64,000 bases of DNA from Palsa-883 sp963847615 (GTDB lineage Bacteria > Pseudomonadota > Alphaproteobacteria > Acetobacterales > Acetobacteraceae): positions 372,001 through 436,000 of the forward strand of contig CAWKAN010000020.1 of NCBI GenBank assembly GCA_963847615.1. The letters are read 5' to 3'. A program made the translations under genes and the position numbers. The notes under the pieces were generated by a model that made no database searches, had not been told where the DNA came from, and worked only from the letters and a program-made list of their open reading frames with translations. Below are positions 8,203 to 19,791 of this stretch, one piece after another. Numbering within the stretch: the stretch's first letter is position 1; each line of letters opens with the position of its first letter.

Positions 8203-8263
8203 CGAGTGAGTTTCGATATATCGAGTGACATACCGAGGCTCAGATATATCTGAGACTCACTCG
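8203..8263. promoter_or_regulatory. Nested palindromic operators upstream of padR
   Basis: Two perfect palindromes, TCGATATATCGA at 8213-8224 and CTCAGATATATCTGAG at 8239-8254, are enclosed by an outer inverted repeat CGAGTGAG (8203-8210) / CTCACTCG (8256-8263). AT-rich dyads with an ATAT centre are typical of PadR operators. The site lies just before the padR start and after the creatininase stop, so it can hardly control anything but padR and genes below it. Confidence 0.75.
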
Positions 8264-8274
8264 AAGTCAAGGGG

Positions 8275-9090
8275 TCACCGGTTGGCGGGATTGTGCCGCG
8301 CGTAATGCGCGACAAAGCGGGCGCCGAGCTCGGTGAGCTGCTCGACCAGCTTGGCCCCGGTCTCCGGCGAACAGAGCCGCGCGTCGCCGGCGTGCACGCC
8401 CTGCGGCGCGATCTCGTGGTACTCGACGGGCACCGCGATCTCGGCGCCCTCGAAGTTCGCCACGCCGAACGCGGTGGCGGGCAGGCCCATCACCTGCTGC
8501 AACGGCTCCGGGCCGGGCACCAGCTCGGGGCGCATCAGTTCGGGGAACAGGTGCATCGCCACGCTGGTCAGCGGGTCGGCGCCGTGGCCGGAGACCAGCT
8601 TCGCCTTCGCCTCGCCGACGATGCCGGGCAGCAGCCCGTAGCCGACGCGCCACAGGTAGAAGCTGGGGATCAGGATCTGGCGCTGCAGCCAGAACGGCTG
8701 GGTGGCGTCGTGGATCGCCTGCACGTTGCCGCCGTGGCCGTTGATGACGATCAGCCGCGTCAGGTTGTGGCGCACCAGGCAGCCAAGCACGTCGGACAGC
8801 ACCGCGCGCAGCGTCGGCTGGGTCAACGAGATGCCGCCTTGCATCGAGCCGAAATAGTCGGCGCCGCCGAACGGCAAGGCCGGCGCGATCAGCGTCTCGA
8901 CCCCGCGTTCGCCGGCGCGGCGGGCGATGCGCTCGGCGATGGCGTCGGCCGCGAGGTAGTCGCCCATCGGCGCGTGCGGCCCCTGGTCCTCATGGCTGCC
9001 CATCGGCAGCAGGATCACCGGGTTGCGCGGGTAGATGCCGCGCGCCTCGCCGCCGGTGAGTTCCGCCATGCGGACCTTGGTGGTGGTCAT
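8275..9090 (-). CDS. Creatininase-family amidohydrolase
   Basis: A 271-residue metal-dependent hydrolase. The metal-site motif MGSHEDQGPHAPMGDYLAAD lies near residue 30, NGHGGN near the middle, and a second acidic cluster GHGAD follows. Family members hydrolyse creatinine or similar cyclic amides, or act in cofactor maturation (MftE, ArfB), so the substrate is open. ATG 9090 is preferred because homology begins at once and GAGG lies upstream. The same frame stays open upstream to 9207 but looks non-coding there. It precedes padR on the same strand. Confidence 0.88.
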   Translation of the reverse strand: MTTTKVRMAELTGGEARGIYPRNPVILLPMGSHEDQGPHAPMGDYLAADAIAERIARRAGERGVETLIAPALPFGGADYFGSMQGGISLTQPTLRAVLSDVLGCLVRHNLTRLIVINGHGGNVQAIHDATQPFWLQRQILIPSFYLWRVGYGLLPGIVGEAKAKLVSGHGADPLTSVAMHLFPELMRPELVPGPEPLQQVMGLPATAFGVANFEGAEIAVPVEYHEIAPQGVHAGDARLCSPETGAKLVEQLTELGARFVAHYARHNPANR

Positions 9091-9145
9091 CGATCCCTCG
9101 CTCGCGGTCGCCCCTTGGCGTGATACGCCTTGTACGCCCGCCGTG

Positions 9146-9742
9146 TCAGCCGGGGGCCGTGGCGACTGGGGCCTCATCCGGATCGCCATCGGGGGCCAGT
9201 TGCACATCGGCGTAGATGTCGGCGAGCGGGAGTTCGACCTCGATCTCCGGCATGAGCAAGACGTCGTCCGCGGTCAGCGCCTGCGCGATCCAGTCGGTGC
9301 CATGGCGGGCGAACACCGTCGCGGCTATGCTGTCCTGCTCCAGGATGACGTAGCGCTGGATCGAGCCCGTGGCCTGGTATTCGCGCAGCTTTTCGATCCG
9401 GTCGGTGCGGGAGGTGCCGGCGCTGAGCACTTCGAACACGACGACGGGGTCCCTGATCACTGTCTCGGTCGGCGGAACCGGGGTGCAGTAGACGAAGGCA
9501 TCGGGATAACGGATGCGGTCCATGACCTCGATCTTCATGGTCGGCCCGCGGACGCGGCACGGCTTGCCGCGGAGATGCGCTTGCAGCAGGGATCGCAGCG
9601 TGCCGCCAATTGCCTCGTGCGCGTCAGTCCCGCCGGTCATCGCGACGGGTTGCAAGCCGTCGAATTCGTAGCGCAGCTCCTGCCGTTCCTCCCAGGCGAG
9701 GAACTGCGGCAGCGTCATCGGCTTGCGGAGCGCGACGTTCAT
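9146..9742 (-). CDS. Uma2-family endonuclease-like protein (DUF820), copy 1
   Basis: A 198-residue protein with the N-terminal MTLPQFLAWEERQELRYEFD signature. The PD-(D/E)XK-like core is visible as RYPDAFVYC and VVFEVLS followed by KLREYQA. Biochemical function is not established for most Uma2 proteins; they are thought to be restriction-endonuclease-fold nucleases. A close paralogue lies at 60004-60579. The start is 54 bp from the large palindromic element at 9797-10113. Confidence 0.85.
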   Translation of the reverse strand: MNVALRKPMTLPQFLAWEERQELRYEFDGLQPVAMTGGTDAHEAIGGTLRSLLQAHLRGKPCRVRGPTMKIEVMDRIRYPDAFVYCTPVPPTETVIRDPVVVFEVLSAGTSRTDRIEKLREYQATGSIQRYVILEQDSIAATVFARHGTDWIAQALTADDVLLMPEIEVELPLADIYADVQLAPDGDPDEAPVATAPG

Positions 9743-9796
9743 GCGCGGCACCCTAGCACGGGCTGACGCACCGCGCGACGAGCTTGCTCCGGGGCG

Positions 9797-10113
9797 ATCG
9801 GGCGAAGTGAAGGAAGGTCGGGGCTCCGCCCCGAACCCCGCCAGGGGGCTTTGCCCCCTGGACCCCCACCAGAGGCAGCGGCCTCTGGACTCCTTGACTG
9901 GGAGTGTGGGGAGGGGAAGGGGGCGTGGGGGCACGGCGGCGGGGGGCGTCCGGCACACCGGACGCCCCCCGCCGCCGTGCCCCCACGCCCCCTTCCCCTC
10001 CCCACACTCCCAGTCCGGGGTTCCAAGGGCTCCGCCCTTGGCGGGGTTCCAAGGGGCAGCGCCCCTTGGTGGGGTCTGGGGCGAAGCCCCAGCCTTCCTT
10101 CACTTCGCCCGAT
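9797..10113. mobile_element. Large palindromic element A (317 bp, near-perfect inverted repeat)
   Basis: Perfect terminal inverted repeats of 21 bp begin with ATCGGGCGAAGTGAAGGAAG. Inside are GC-rich hairpin units (GGGGCTCCGCCCC, CCAGGGGGCTTTGCCCCCTG) and a central perfect 58-bp inverted repeat (9896-9953 and 9958-10015) around the loop CACA. The terminal symmetry continues imperfectly to the gcvP stop codon at 10125. No transposase is encoded, so it is a non-autonomous element or REP-type repeat. A relative lies at 58895-59190 and a half copy near 15000-15130. Confidence 0.85.
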
Positions 10114-10124
10114 TGCCCTGGAGC

Positions 10125-13065
<2,941 letters not shown>

Positions 13066-13069
<4 letters not shown>

Positions 13070-13447
13070 AACGTCTCCAGGAATTCGTTGTAGGCGGCTT
13101 CGTCCAGCAGCGCGTCGAACGCCTCGGTGTCATCGATCTCCAGGCGGAAGAACCAGCCCTCGCCCTCGGCGTCGCTGTTCACCAGCGCCGGGTCGTCGAC
13201 CAGCGTCTGGTTGGTCTCCACCACCTTGCCGGCGAGCGGGGCGTAGATGTCGGACGCCGCCTTGACGCTTTCGACCACGGCGCAGGCCTCGCCGGCCTCC
13301 ACCATCGCGCTCCAGCTCCGGCAGCTCGACGAACACCACGTCGCCGAGCTGCTCCTGCGCGTGATCGGTGATGCCGACGGTGGCGATGTCGCCGTCGAGG
13401 CGGACCCACTCATGGTCTTTGGTGTAGCGCGTGTCGGTGTCGGCCAT
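13066..13447 (-). pseudogene. gcvH: Glycine cleavage system H protein with one frameshift
   Basis: The lipoyl carrier of the glycine cleavage complex, about 126 residues when joined. The N-terminal frame reads YTKDHEWVRLDGDIATVGIT to VFVELPELER. The lipoylation region ACAVVESVKAASDIYAPLAG (Lys in ESVKA) and the C terminus EFLETL lie in another frame. Removing one G near 13309 joins them. It lies between gcvT and gcvP; the stop overlaps the gcvP start by 4 bp. Confidence 0.9.
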
Positions 13448-13462
13448 CGCGGGAAGATCCTT

Positions 13463-14641
13463 TCAGCGGGCGTAACGGTGGGGGACGAAGGGCAGCGGGG
13501 CGACGCGGGCGGGCAGCGGCTTGCCGCGCACCATCAGCGGCAGCGCGGTGCCGTCGGCGGCCAGGTCGCGGCGGACGTAGCCCATGGCGATCGGCGCGTT
13601 CAGGTGGGGCCGAAGCCGCCGGAGGTGACGGTGCCGGCCTCGGTGCCGTCCGGTGCGTCGAGCGATGGCGTGTGTGCCGGCGCGGGCCGGTGCGCGGCCG
13701 TCGCGGGCGGATGCCGACGCGCAGCCGCGGCGCGCCGTGCGTCCAGCTGGTCGCGGATCGCCGCGCCGCCGGGGAAATCCCAGGCGAGCTTGCGCCGCTT
13801 GCCGATCACCCAGGTCAGCCCGGCCTCGACCGGCGTGGTCAGTTCGTCGATGTCGTTGCCATACAGGCAGAGCCCCGCCTCCAGCCGCAGCGAGTCGCGC
13901 GCGCCGAGGCCGGCGGGCACCACCTCGGGCTGCGCGAGCAGCAGCGTGGCCAGGTCCTCGGCGCGCTCGGCGGGCACGCGAGATCTCGAACCCGTCCTCG
14001 CCGGTGTAGCCGGAGCGGGAGACCAGGCAGGGGATGCCGCGCACCAGGGCCGAGGCCACGCCCATGAACGGCAGCGCCGGCGGCGGCCGGGCACGAGCCG
14101 GGCCAGCACCGCCGGCGCCTGCGGGCCCTGCAGGGCCAGCAGCGCGCGCTCCGGCTGCGGCGTCAGGCTGCACGCCGGCGGGCAGGGCGGCCGCGATGTG
14201 GGCGAAGTCGACGTCCTTGCGGCTGGCGTTGACCACCAGGAACAGCCGGTCCGGCGCCGAGCATTGGCGACCATCAGGTCGTCGAGGATGCCGCCCGCCG
14301 CGTTGGTCAGCAGCGTGTAGCGCTGGCGGCCGCGGCTTCAGGCCGAGGATGTCGCCGGGCACCAGCGTTTCCAGCGCCGCGGCGGCGGCGCGGCCGGTGA
14401 GCGTCGCCTGGCCCATGTGGGAGACGTCGAACAGCGCCGCCTGGGCGCGGCAGTGCAGGTGCTCGGCCAGCACGCCGCCGCGGCAGCGCGCCGCCAGGGC
14501 GCCGGTGAGGTCGTACTGCACCGGCATGGCGTAGCCGGCGAACGGCACCATGCGGGCGCCCTGCGCGCGATGCCAGGCATCGAGCGGCGTGGTGCGCAAC
14601 GGCGGCGGGGGTAGAGCGTCCGGCGGGGCGGTCTGGGCCAA
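13463..14641 (-). pseudogene. gcvT: Aminomethyltransferase (T protein) with about nine frameshifts
   Basis: The tetrahydrofolate-dependent T protein of glycine cleavage. Segments such as MVPFAGYAMPVQYDLTGAL, ALFDVSHMGQATLTG, SRSGYTGEDGFEIS, LEAGLCLYGNDIDELTTPVE and LNAPIAMGYVRRDLAADGTA are all present but in alternating frames. Shifts are inferred near 14332, 14260, 14171, 14086, 13981, 13728, 13712, 13690 and 13608. Six look like one extra base and three like one missing base. A TTG at 14641 with CGGAG eight bases upstream is the best start; GTG codons further upstream are alternatives. It is the first gene after the glycine riboswitch. Confidence 0.88.
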
Positions 14642-14689
14642 GGTCCGGCTCCGTGACACGGGTCGCCCGCCGGCGACATGCCGGCGAGA

Positions 14690-14880
14690 GTGACCCCCCT
14701 CTGTCACGGGACCTGAGAGATTTGGGGCGACGGCCCCTTACTCCGTCGGTGCGGCGGCGAGGTGGCCCGCCGGCTTTCCAGAGATCCCTGTCCCGACGCG
14801 GTCCCTGTTACCTGAGCGTTTCCGGGGGCCGGTTGCGCCTTCGGCGACGCGGGGCGGAACCCCTCGTGCTCTCCCGCGCC
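14690..14880 (-). promoter_or_regulatory. Tandem glycine riboswitch upstream of gcvT
   Basis: Read on the minus strand, the first aptamer begins with GGAGAG near 14874. It continues through GCCGAAGGCGCAACCGG and CGGAAACGCTCAGGTAACAG, and closes with CTCTGG. A second aptamer follows at once, with CACCGACGGAGTAAG, AAATCTCTCAGGTCCC and GTGACAGAGGG, ending near 14690. These are the hallmark segments of the two-aptamer gcvT element. It lies about 50 bp before the gcvT start, the expected place for glycine-induced expression of the gcv operon. Both aptamers look intact although the genes behind are frameshifted. Confidence 0.9.
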
Positions 14881-15180
14881 GGGTGGCTGGGACCGGCACA
14901 GAATGCCGGATTGGCGGTTGGATTTCAACCGCGATCTGCCACGGCGCCGATCTGCCAGGGCGCCGATCTGCCACGGCGTCGGGGGGGTGATGAAGCAAGG
15001 CCGGGGCTCCGGCCCGGACCCCGCCAAGCGGCCTGCCCCCGGTCTTCGCCGGGGCAGGCTCTGGGCCCTTCATTGGGAGCGGGTGATGGGGAGGGGCAGG
15101 GGGGGAAGGGGCAGGCGGAGGGGGGGGCAGGCGCCGGTGTCGTTCGTCACGCCGGACGCCATGGCGCCGGCCCCTCCCGG
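14881..15180. repeat. Repeat-filled gap between the glycine riboswitch and the SelD fusion
   Basis: Three tandem 16-bp units close to GATCTGCCACGGCGCC lie at about 14934-14981. A half copy of the large palindromic element (GGGGCTCCGGCCC onwards) occupies roughly 15000-15130. A strong hairpin, GCCTGCCCC/GGGGCAGGC, spans 15031-15059. The hairpin lies downstream of the 15181 stop on the minus strand and could end that transcript. No gene seen. Confidence 0.7.
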
Positions 15181-17373
15181 TCAGTCTTGTGGCCTGGATT
15201 GGGGCCGGTGGACTTCCGGCCCGGTCGCGGTCTGCAAGTGCAGCCGCGGTGCGTCGAGCCGCCGCGCCTCCGCCTGGCCGATGCCGGCCGCGGCATAGCC
15301 CGCCGCGCGCAGGGCGGCGAGGCAGGCGGAGGCCTGCGCCGCCGGCACGCCCGCCAGCAGCCCGCCGGCGATCTGCGGATCGGCCAACAGCGCGAGGTCC
15401 GGCCAGTCCGGCGGATCGGGCCAGGCCCGCCGGTTCTCATCCGCCGCCGCGCGCGCCACGCCCCGCCGCGCCAGCGCGCGCGCGCCCGGCAGTGCCGGGA
15501 TGGCGTCAGGCGACAGCACGGCGGCCAGGTTGGCGTCGCGCAGCAGGGAAGCCAGGGTCCCCAGCAGGCCATGCTCGGCCACCGCGGCGCAGGCAGTGGC
15601 ACCGTGCTGGCGCAGAATGGCGGCGGCGGCGGCGCTGCTCGCCACCATCGCCTCCAGCGCGGCGAGCAGCCAGCGCGCCTCCGCCAGGCCACGCCGGTTT
15701 CCCTCCAGGATGATGCCGCTGCCCAGCGGCTTGGTCAGGATCAGCGCATCGCCGGGGCGCAGCGCGGCTTCCTCGCCACGCGCCGGCGCCGCGCGGCCGG
15801 TCAGCACCAGGCTCAGCGCCGGCGTGCCGCTTTGCGTCGTCGTGCAGTCGAGCAGCGCAGCGCCGTCCGCCGCCAGCACCGCGGCGGCCCCTTGCAGCAG
15901 CGCGATGACGTCCGCGCGGGCCGCCTCGGGCGGGGCGGCGGGGGGGGTGACGATGGCGATCGCGGTCCACGGGCGTGCCGCGGCGGCGTGCAGCCGGACC
16001 AGCGCGTGCGCCGCGCCGAGGCGCCCGACGTTGAACGGATCGTTCAGTGGCGCGGACAGGTAGGTCGCGTGCTGGATCAGCGCCGCGCCGGCCGGTGCCG
16101 GCGGTTCGCCGTCTGCCGGCACGGGCGCCTGGTCGGGCACCTGCCGGGACGCCGGCTGCGACGACGGAGGGGGCGCCCGGCGGAACGGCGGCGGCGTTGC
16201 CTGCGCTTGTGTCGGGCCGGACAGGACCGCCAGGTCGGCCGGATCGAGGCTGACCAGCGCCGGTTCGTCGCGCGCGACGCGGTGCGGCAGGCTGGCCGGC
16301 GCGTAGCGGCGCAGGAAACGGCCGTCGATCCAGCTCTTGTAGCAGGCGACCAACCGACCGGACACGGCAAAGCCGTTGCGCCAGGCGACGGCGCGGCCAT
16401 GCCCGAGGCCGACGATCGCCAGTGCCGTCGTCTGCGGCCGCCAGGCGCGCGGCCGCAGCCCGCGTCCGACGCGGCGCAGGTTCTCCGCCAGGTGGGGCCC
16501 GGCGCGGACCGCCCAGACGCCGGATTTCGGTCGCGGCGCGGTGGCGATCGCGGCGCAGTCGCCGGCGGCGAACACGACGTCATGGCCGCGGCTGCGCAAC
16601 CCGGCATCCACCACGACGCAACCCGCTTCGTCGCAGATCAGGCCGGACTCGGCGAGCATCGGCGGGCCGACGACCTGGCTCGCCCACAACACGGTCTCGA
16701 CGGCGAGGAAACTGCCGTCCGACAGCGCCAGCCTGCCGTCCGCCAGCGCCCCGGCGCGCACGCCGCAGACCAGCTCCACGCGCGCCTCGGCCAGGGCGCT
16801 GCGGGCGATGGCGCGGGCCCGCGGCGGGGCCTCGAGCAAGGGCTCCGCGGTGTCGCACACCAGGGTGATGCGCAGCCGCCCGGCGAAGCGCTGCGCCAGC
16901 GCCAGGGCCAGCTCGGTGCCCGCCGCGCCGCCGCCGACCAGCGCGATCCGCGCGCCGTCGGCCAGTTCGGTGTCCAGCCGTGCCAGCGCGGCGAGCAGGC
17001 CGCCGATCGGCTTCACCGCGATGCCGCCGCCGCCCGCGGCCATCGCCGGGATGCCGCCGAGATTGATCGAGAGCAGGTCGAAGCGGATCGGCGGGCGGCC
17101 GCGCACCGCGACCCGGCGGGCGGCCAGGTCGATCGCGGTCGCCTCGGCGATCACCAGGCGCGCCTCGGCGGCGGCGGCGAGCGGGCCGAGGTCGATCTGC
17201 GCCCCCTCCGGTCCGCACTCGCCGCGGATCAGCGCCGGCAGCCGCCCGGAATAGGCCGTGGCCGGTTCACGCGAGATCAGCGTCAGGCGCAGCCTCGGGT
17301 CGGGCCGGCGGGCAAACCGGCGCAGCACCTCCACATGGGCGTGGCCGGCGCCGAGCAGAATGAGGTCGGTCAT
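15181..17373 (-). CDS. NDH-2-like FAD oxidoreductase fused to a degenerate SelD domain
   Basis: A 730-residue fusion. The N-terminal half (about 1-370) is a pyridine nucleotide-disulfide oxidoreductase: LILLGAGHAHVEVLRRF for FAD, IALVGGGAAGTELALALAQR for NAD(P)H and VFAAGDCAAI near its end. A Pro/Gln/Ala-rich linker follows. The C-terminal half aligns with selenophosphate synthetase (NDPFNVGRLGAAHAL, LILTKPLGSGII, ADPQIAGGLL). It lacks the catalytic Cys/Sec and Lys, the Asp-Asp and Asp metal ligands, the NALSD Asp and the GGH(S/T) motif. FAD-SelD fusions are a known arrangement; the loss of SelD active-site residues is what I see here. ATG 17373 is chosen because the Rossmann fold starts there. 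Confidence 0.85.
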   Translation of the reverse strand: MTDLILLGAGHAHVEVLRRFARRPDPRLRLTLISREPATAYSGRLPALIRGECGPEGAQIDLGPLAAAAEARLVIAEATAIDLAARRVAVRGRPPIRFDLLSINLGGIPAMAAGGGGIAVKPIGGLLAALARLDTELADGARIALVGGGAAGTELALALAQRFAGRLRITLVCDTAEPLLEAPPRARAIARSALAEARVELVCGVRAGALADGRLALSDGSFLAVETVLWASQVVGPPMLAESGLICDEAGCVVVDAGLRSRGHDVVFAAGDCAAIATAPRPKSGVWAVRAGPHLAENLRRVGRGLRPRAWRPQTTALAIVGLGHGRAVAWRNGFAVSGRLVACYKSWIDGRFLRRYAPASLPHRVARDEPALVSLDPADLAVLSGPTQAQATPPPFRRAPPPSSQPASRQVPDQAPVPADGEPPAPAGAALIQHATYLSAPLNDPFNVGRLGAAHALVRLHAAAARPWTAIAIVTPPAAPPEAARADVIALLQGAAAVLAADGAALLDCTTTQSGTPALSLVLTGRAAPARGEEAALRPGDALILTKPLGSGIILEGNRRGLAEARWLLAALEAMVASSAAAAAILRQHGATACAAVAEHGLLGTLASLLRDANLAAVLSPDAIPALPGARALARRGVARAAADENRRAWPDPPDWPDLALLADPQIAGGLLAGVPAAQASACLAALRAAGYAAAGIGQAEARRLDAPRLHLQTATGPEVHRPQSRPQD

Positions 17374-17464
17374 CAGATCGCTACCAGAGCGCATCCATCA
17401 CGTTAACCTGTTGCGGCGAGTCGGTGGAGCGGCAAGGATAGGGCGTGATCACGGAATGCCTCCC

Positions 17465-18172
17465 ATGACCTGGTCCATCCTGGTGCGCGATCCCGCCACC
17501 GGGGCGCTGGGCGCGGCGGTGGCGACGCGGTTCTTCGCGGTCGGCGCGCTGTGCATCCACGTCGAGGGCGGCGTCGCCGCGCTCGCCACCCAGGCGCTGA
17601 TCAACCCGATGTACGCGGTGCACGGCATGGCGCGGCTGCGCGCCGGCGCGGCGCCCGAGGCCGTCGGGGCCGCCCTGTTGGCGGGCGATGCCGGGCGGGG
17701 GCATCGGCAACTGCACATGATCGACGCCGCCGGACGCATCGCGCAGCACACCGGCGCGGACTGCGTTAGCTGGTGCGGCGCGGTGCGCGGCCAGGACGTC
17801 TCGGTCGCCGGCAACATGCTGGCCGGGCCGGCGGTGGTCGCGGCCACCCTGGCCGCCTTCCAGCGCGCCACGGGCAGCCTGGCGGAGCGGCTGCTGACGG
17901 CGCTGGAGGCCGGCGAGGCGGCGGGCGGCGACAAGCGCGGCAAGCAATCCGCCGCGCTGAAGATCTGCACCCGCGACCCGTATCCCGATCTCGATATCCG
18001 CGCCGACGACCATCCCGATCCGCTGGCCGAGCTGCGCCGGCTGCATCGCGTCAGCCTGGAGCGCTTCGCCGTGTTCCGCCGCTTCCTGCCCGGGACGGAC
18101 AGCCCATGCGGCGTGTTCGACCGCGCGGTGATCGATGCCGCCATCGCGCGGGAGGGCCGGCCGCCGGTTTGA
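17465..18172 (+). CDS. DUF1028 family protein
   Basis: A 235-residue protein beginning MTWSILVRDPATGALGAAVA, the signature of DUF1028, a predicted Ntn-hydrolase-like family of unknown substrate. ATG 17465 fits the family start; another ATG lies nine bases upstream. A C-terminal HPDPLAELRRLH region is also typical. The gene precedes a peptide ABC transporter by 65 bp on the same strand, so it may process the imported compound. That is inference from neighbourhood only. Confidence 0.85.
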   Translation: MTWSILVRDPATGALGAAVATRFFAVGALCIHVEGGVAALATQALINPMYAVHGMARLRAGAAPEAVGAALLAGDAGRGHRQLHMIDAAGRIAQHTGADCVSWCGAVRGQDVSVAGNMLAGPAVVAATLAAFQRATGSLAERLLTALEAGEAAGGDKRGKQSAALKICTRDPYPDLDIRADDHPDPLAELRRLHRVSLERFAVFRRFLPGTDSPCGVFDRAVIDAAIAREGRPPV

Positions 18173-18237
18173 CCCGGCACCCCGACCGCGCGCAACTTCC
18201 GACCGGACCGCAACCAAAAACCACCGACAGGGACTGC

Positions 18238-19767
18238 ATGACCATGCGACGCACTCTTTGGGCCGGCCTCGCGCTGACCGCTATCTCCGCACTGACCATC
18301 GCCATGCCCGAGGCGGCGTCCGCCCAGACGCTGCGCATCGCGCTGCGCCAGGACCTCGACACGCTGGATCCGACGCTGTCCACCACCTATGTCGGGCGCA
18401 TCGTGTTCGCCGGCATGTGCGACAAGCTGTTCGACATCGACACGAAGCTGAACATCGTGCCGCAGCTTGCCACCGGCTACGAATGGGCGGACCCGAAGAC
18501 GCTGGTGATCCACCTGCGCAAGGGCGTGCTGTTCCAGGACGGTGAGGCGCTCGACGCCGATGCGGTCAAGGCGACGCTGGAGCGCTACCTCACCCTGCCG
18601 GGCAGCTACCGCAAGAGCGAGGTCAGCCTGATCGACCACATCGACATCGTCGATCCGCTGACGCTGCGCATCGGGCTGAAGGCGCCCTCCGGCGCCTTCC
18701 TGGCGCAGCTCACCGACCGTGCCGGCATGATCCTGGCGCCCAAGGTCGCGGCCAAGGAGGGCAAGGACTTCGCCCTGCATCCGTCCTGCGCCGGGCCGTT
18801 CAAGTTCGTCGACCGCGTGGCGCAGGACCACGTCACGCTGGAGCGCTTCCCGGGCTACTGGGACGCCAAGAACGTCCATTTCGATCGCGTGGTCTATCAG
18901 GTCCTGGTGGACAGCTCGGTCCGGCTGGCCAACCTGAAGACCGGCACGGTCAACCTCGCCGAGTATATCGCGCCGACCGACGCGGCGGCGGTGAAGGCGG
19001 ATCCCAAGCTGCGCCTGGTGGTGTCCGACGGGCTGGGTTATTTCGGCGTCACCAACAACCTGGACAACGGGCCGCAGGCGAAGAACGCCTATGGCCAGAA
19101 CGCGCTGGTGCGCCAGGCGTTCAGCCTGGCGATCGACCGCGCCGCGCTGGTCAAGGTGGTCTACAACGACATGTATGCGCCGAGCGTGCAGGCGGTGCCG
19201 GCTGCCTCGCCGTTCTATGACGCAACGCTGCAGGTGCCGCCGCGCGACGTGGCCAAGGCCAAGGCGCTGCTGCAGCAGGCCGGGGTGACGCTGCCGGTCA
19301 AGCTCGATCTGCTGGCGTTCAACAACCCCGACGTGTTGCAGGCCGCCGAGGTGGTCCAGTCGATGGCGGCGGAAGCCGGGTTCGACGTGCATATCAAGTC
19401 GATGGAGTTCGCCTCGTCCCTGGCGGCGGCGAAGGCCGGCGACTACCAGGCCTATATGATCGGCTGGTCGGGCCGGGTGGACATCGACGGCAACACCTAC
19501 GCCTTTCTGCACAGCAAGCAGGGTAACAACTGGAGCAATTACAGCAATGCAACGGTGGACAAGTTGCTGGACGAGGCGCGCGGGCTGACCGATGTCGCCA
19601 AGCGCAAGGCGCTGTATGCCGAGATGTGGACGCAAGCGCAGCAGGACCTGCCGATCACCTATCTGTGGACGCCGAACAACATCGTCGGCATGTCGGCGAA
19701 GCTCACCGGCTTCCGCCCGGTGCCGGACGGCATGATCCGGGTGCAGGGCCTGGCGATGGGCAAATAG
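18238..19767 (+). CDS. Peptide/nickel-type ABC transporter substrate-binding protein
   Basis: A 509-residue SBP_bac_5 protein. It has a clear signal peptide (MTMRRTLWAGLALTAISALT then ASAQ), followed by TLRIALRQDLDTLDPTLSTT, the usual mature N terminus. Later family segments include HLRKGVLFQDGEALDADAVK and RQAFSLAIDRAALVKVVY. It binds its ligand in the periplasm and delivers it to the permeases encoded next. The specificity (oligopeptide, glutathione, opine, other) cannot be assigned. Confidence 0.92.
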   Translation: MTMRRTLWAGLALTAISALTIAMPEAASAQTLRIALRQDLDTLDPTLSTTYVGRIVFAGMCDKLFDIDTKLNIVPQLATGYEWADPKTLVIHLRKGVLFQDGEALDADAVKATLERYLTLPGSYRKSEVSLIDHIDIVDPLTLRIGLKAPSGAFLAQLTDRAGMILAPKVAAKEGKDFALHPSCAGPFKFVDRVAQDHVTLERFPGYWDAKNVHFDRVVYQVLVDSSVRLANLKTGTVNLAEYIAPTDAAAVKADPKLRLVVSDGLGYFGVTNNLDNGPQAKNAYGQNALVRQAFSLAIDRAALVKVVYNDMYAPSVQAVPAASPFYDATLQVPPRDVAKAKALLQQAGVTLPVKLDLLAFNNPDVLQAAEVVQSMAAEAGFDVHIKSMEFASSLAAAKAGDYQAYMIGWSGRVDIDGNTYAFLHSKQGNNWSNYSNATVDKLLDEARGLTDVAKRKALYAEMWTQAQQDLPITYLWTPNNIVGMSAKLTGFRPVPDGMIRVQGLAMGK

Positions 19768-19791
19768 CGCGGCGCCGGCAGGCGCGCGACC

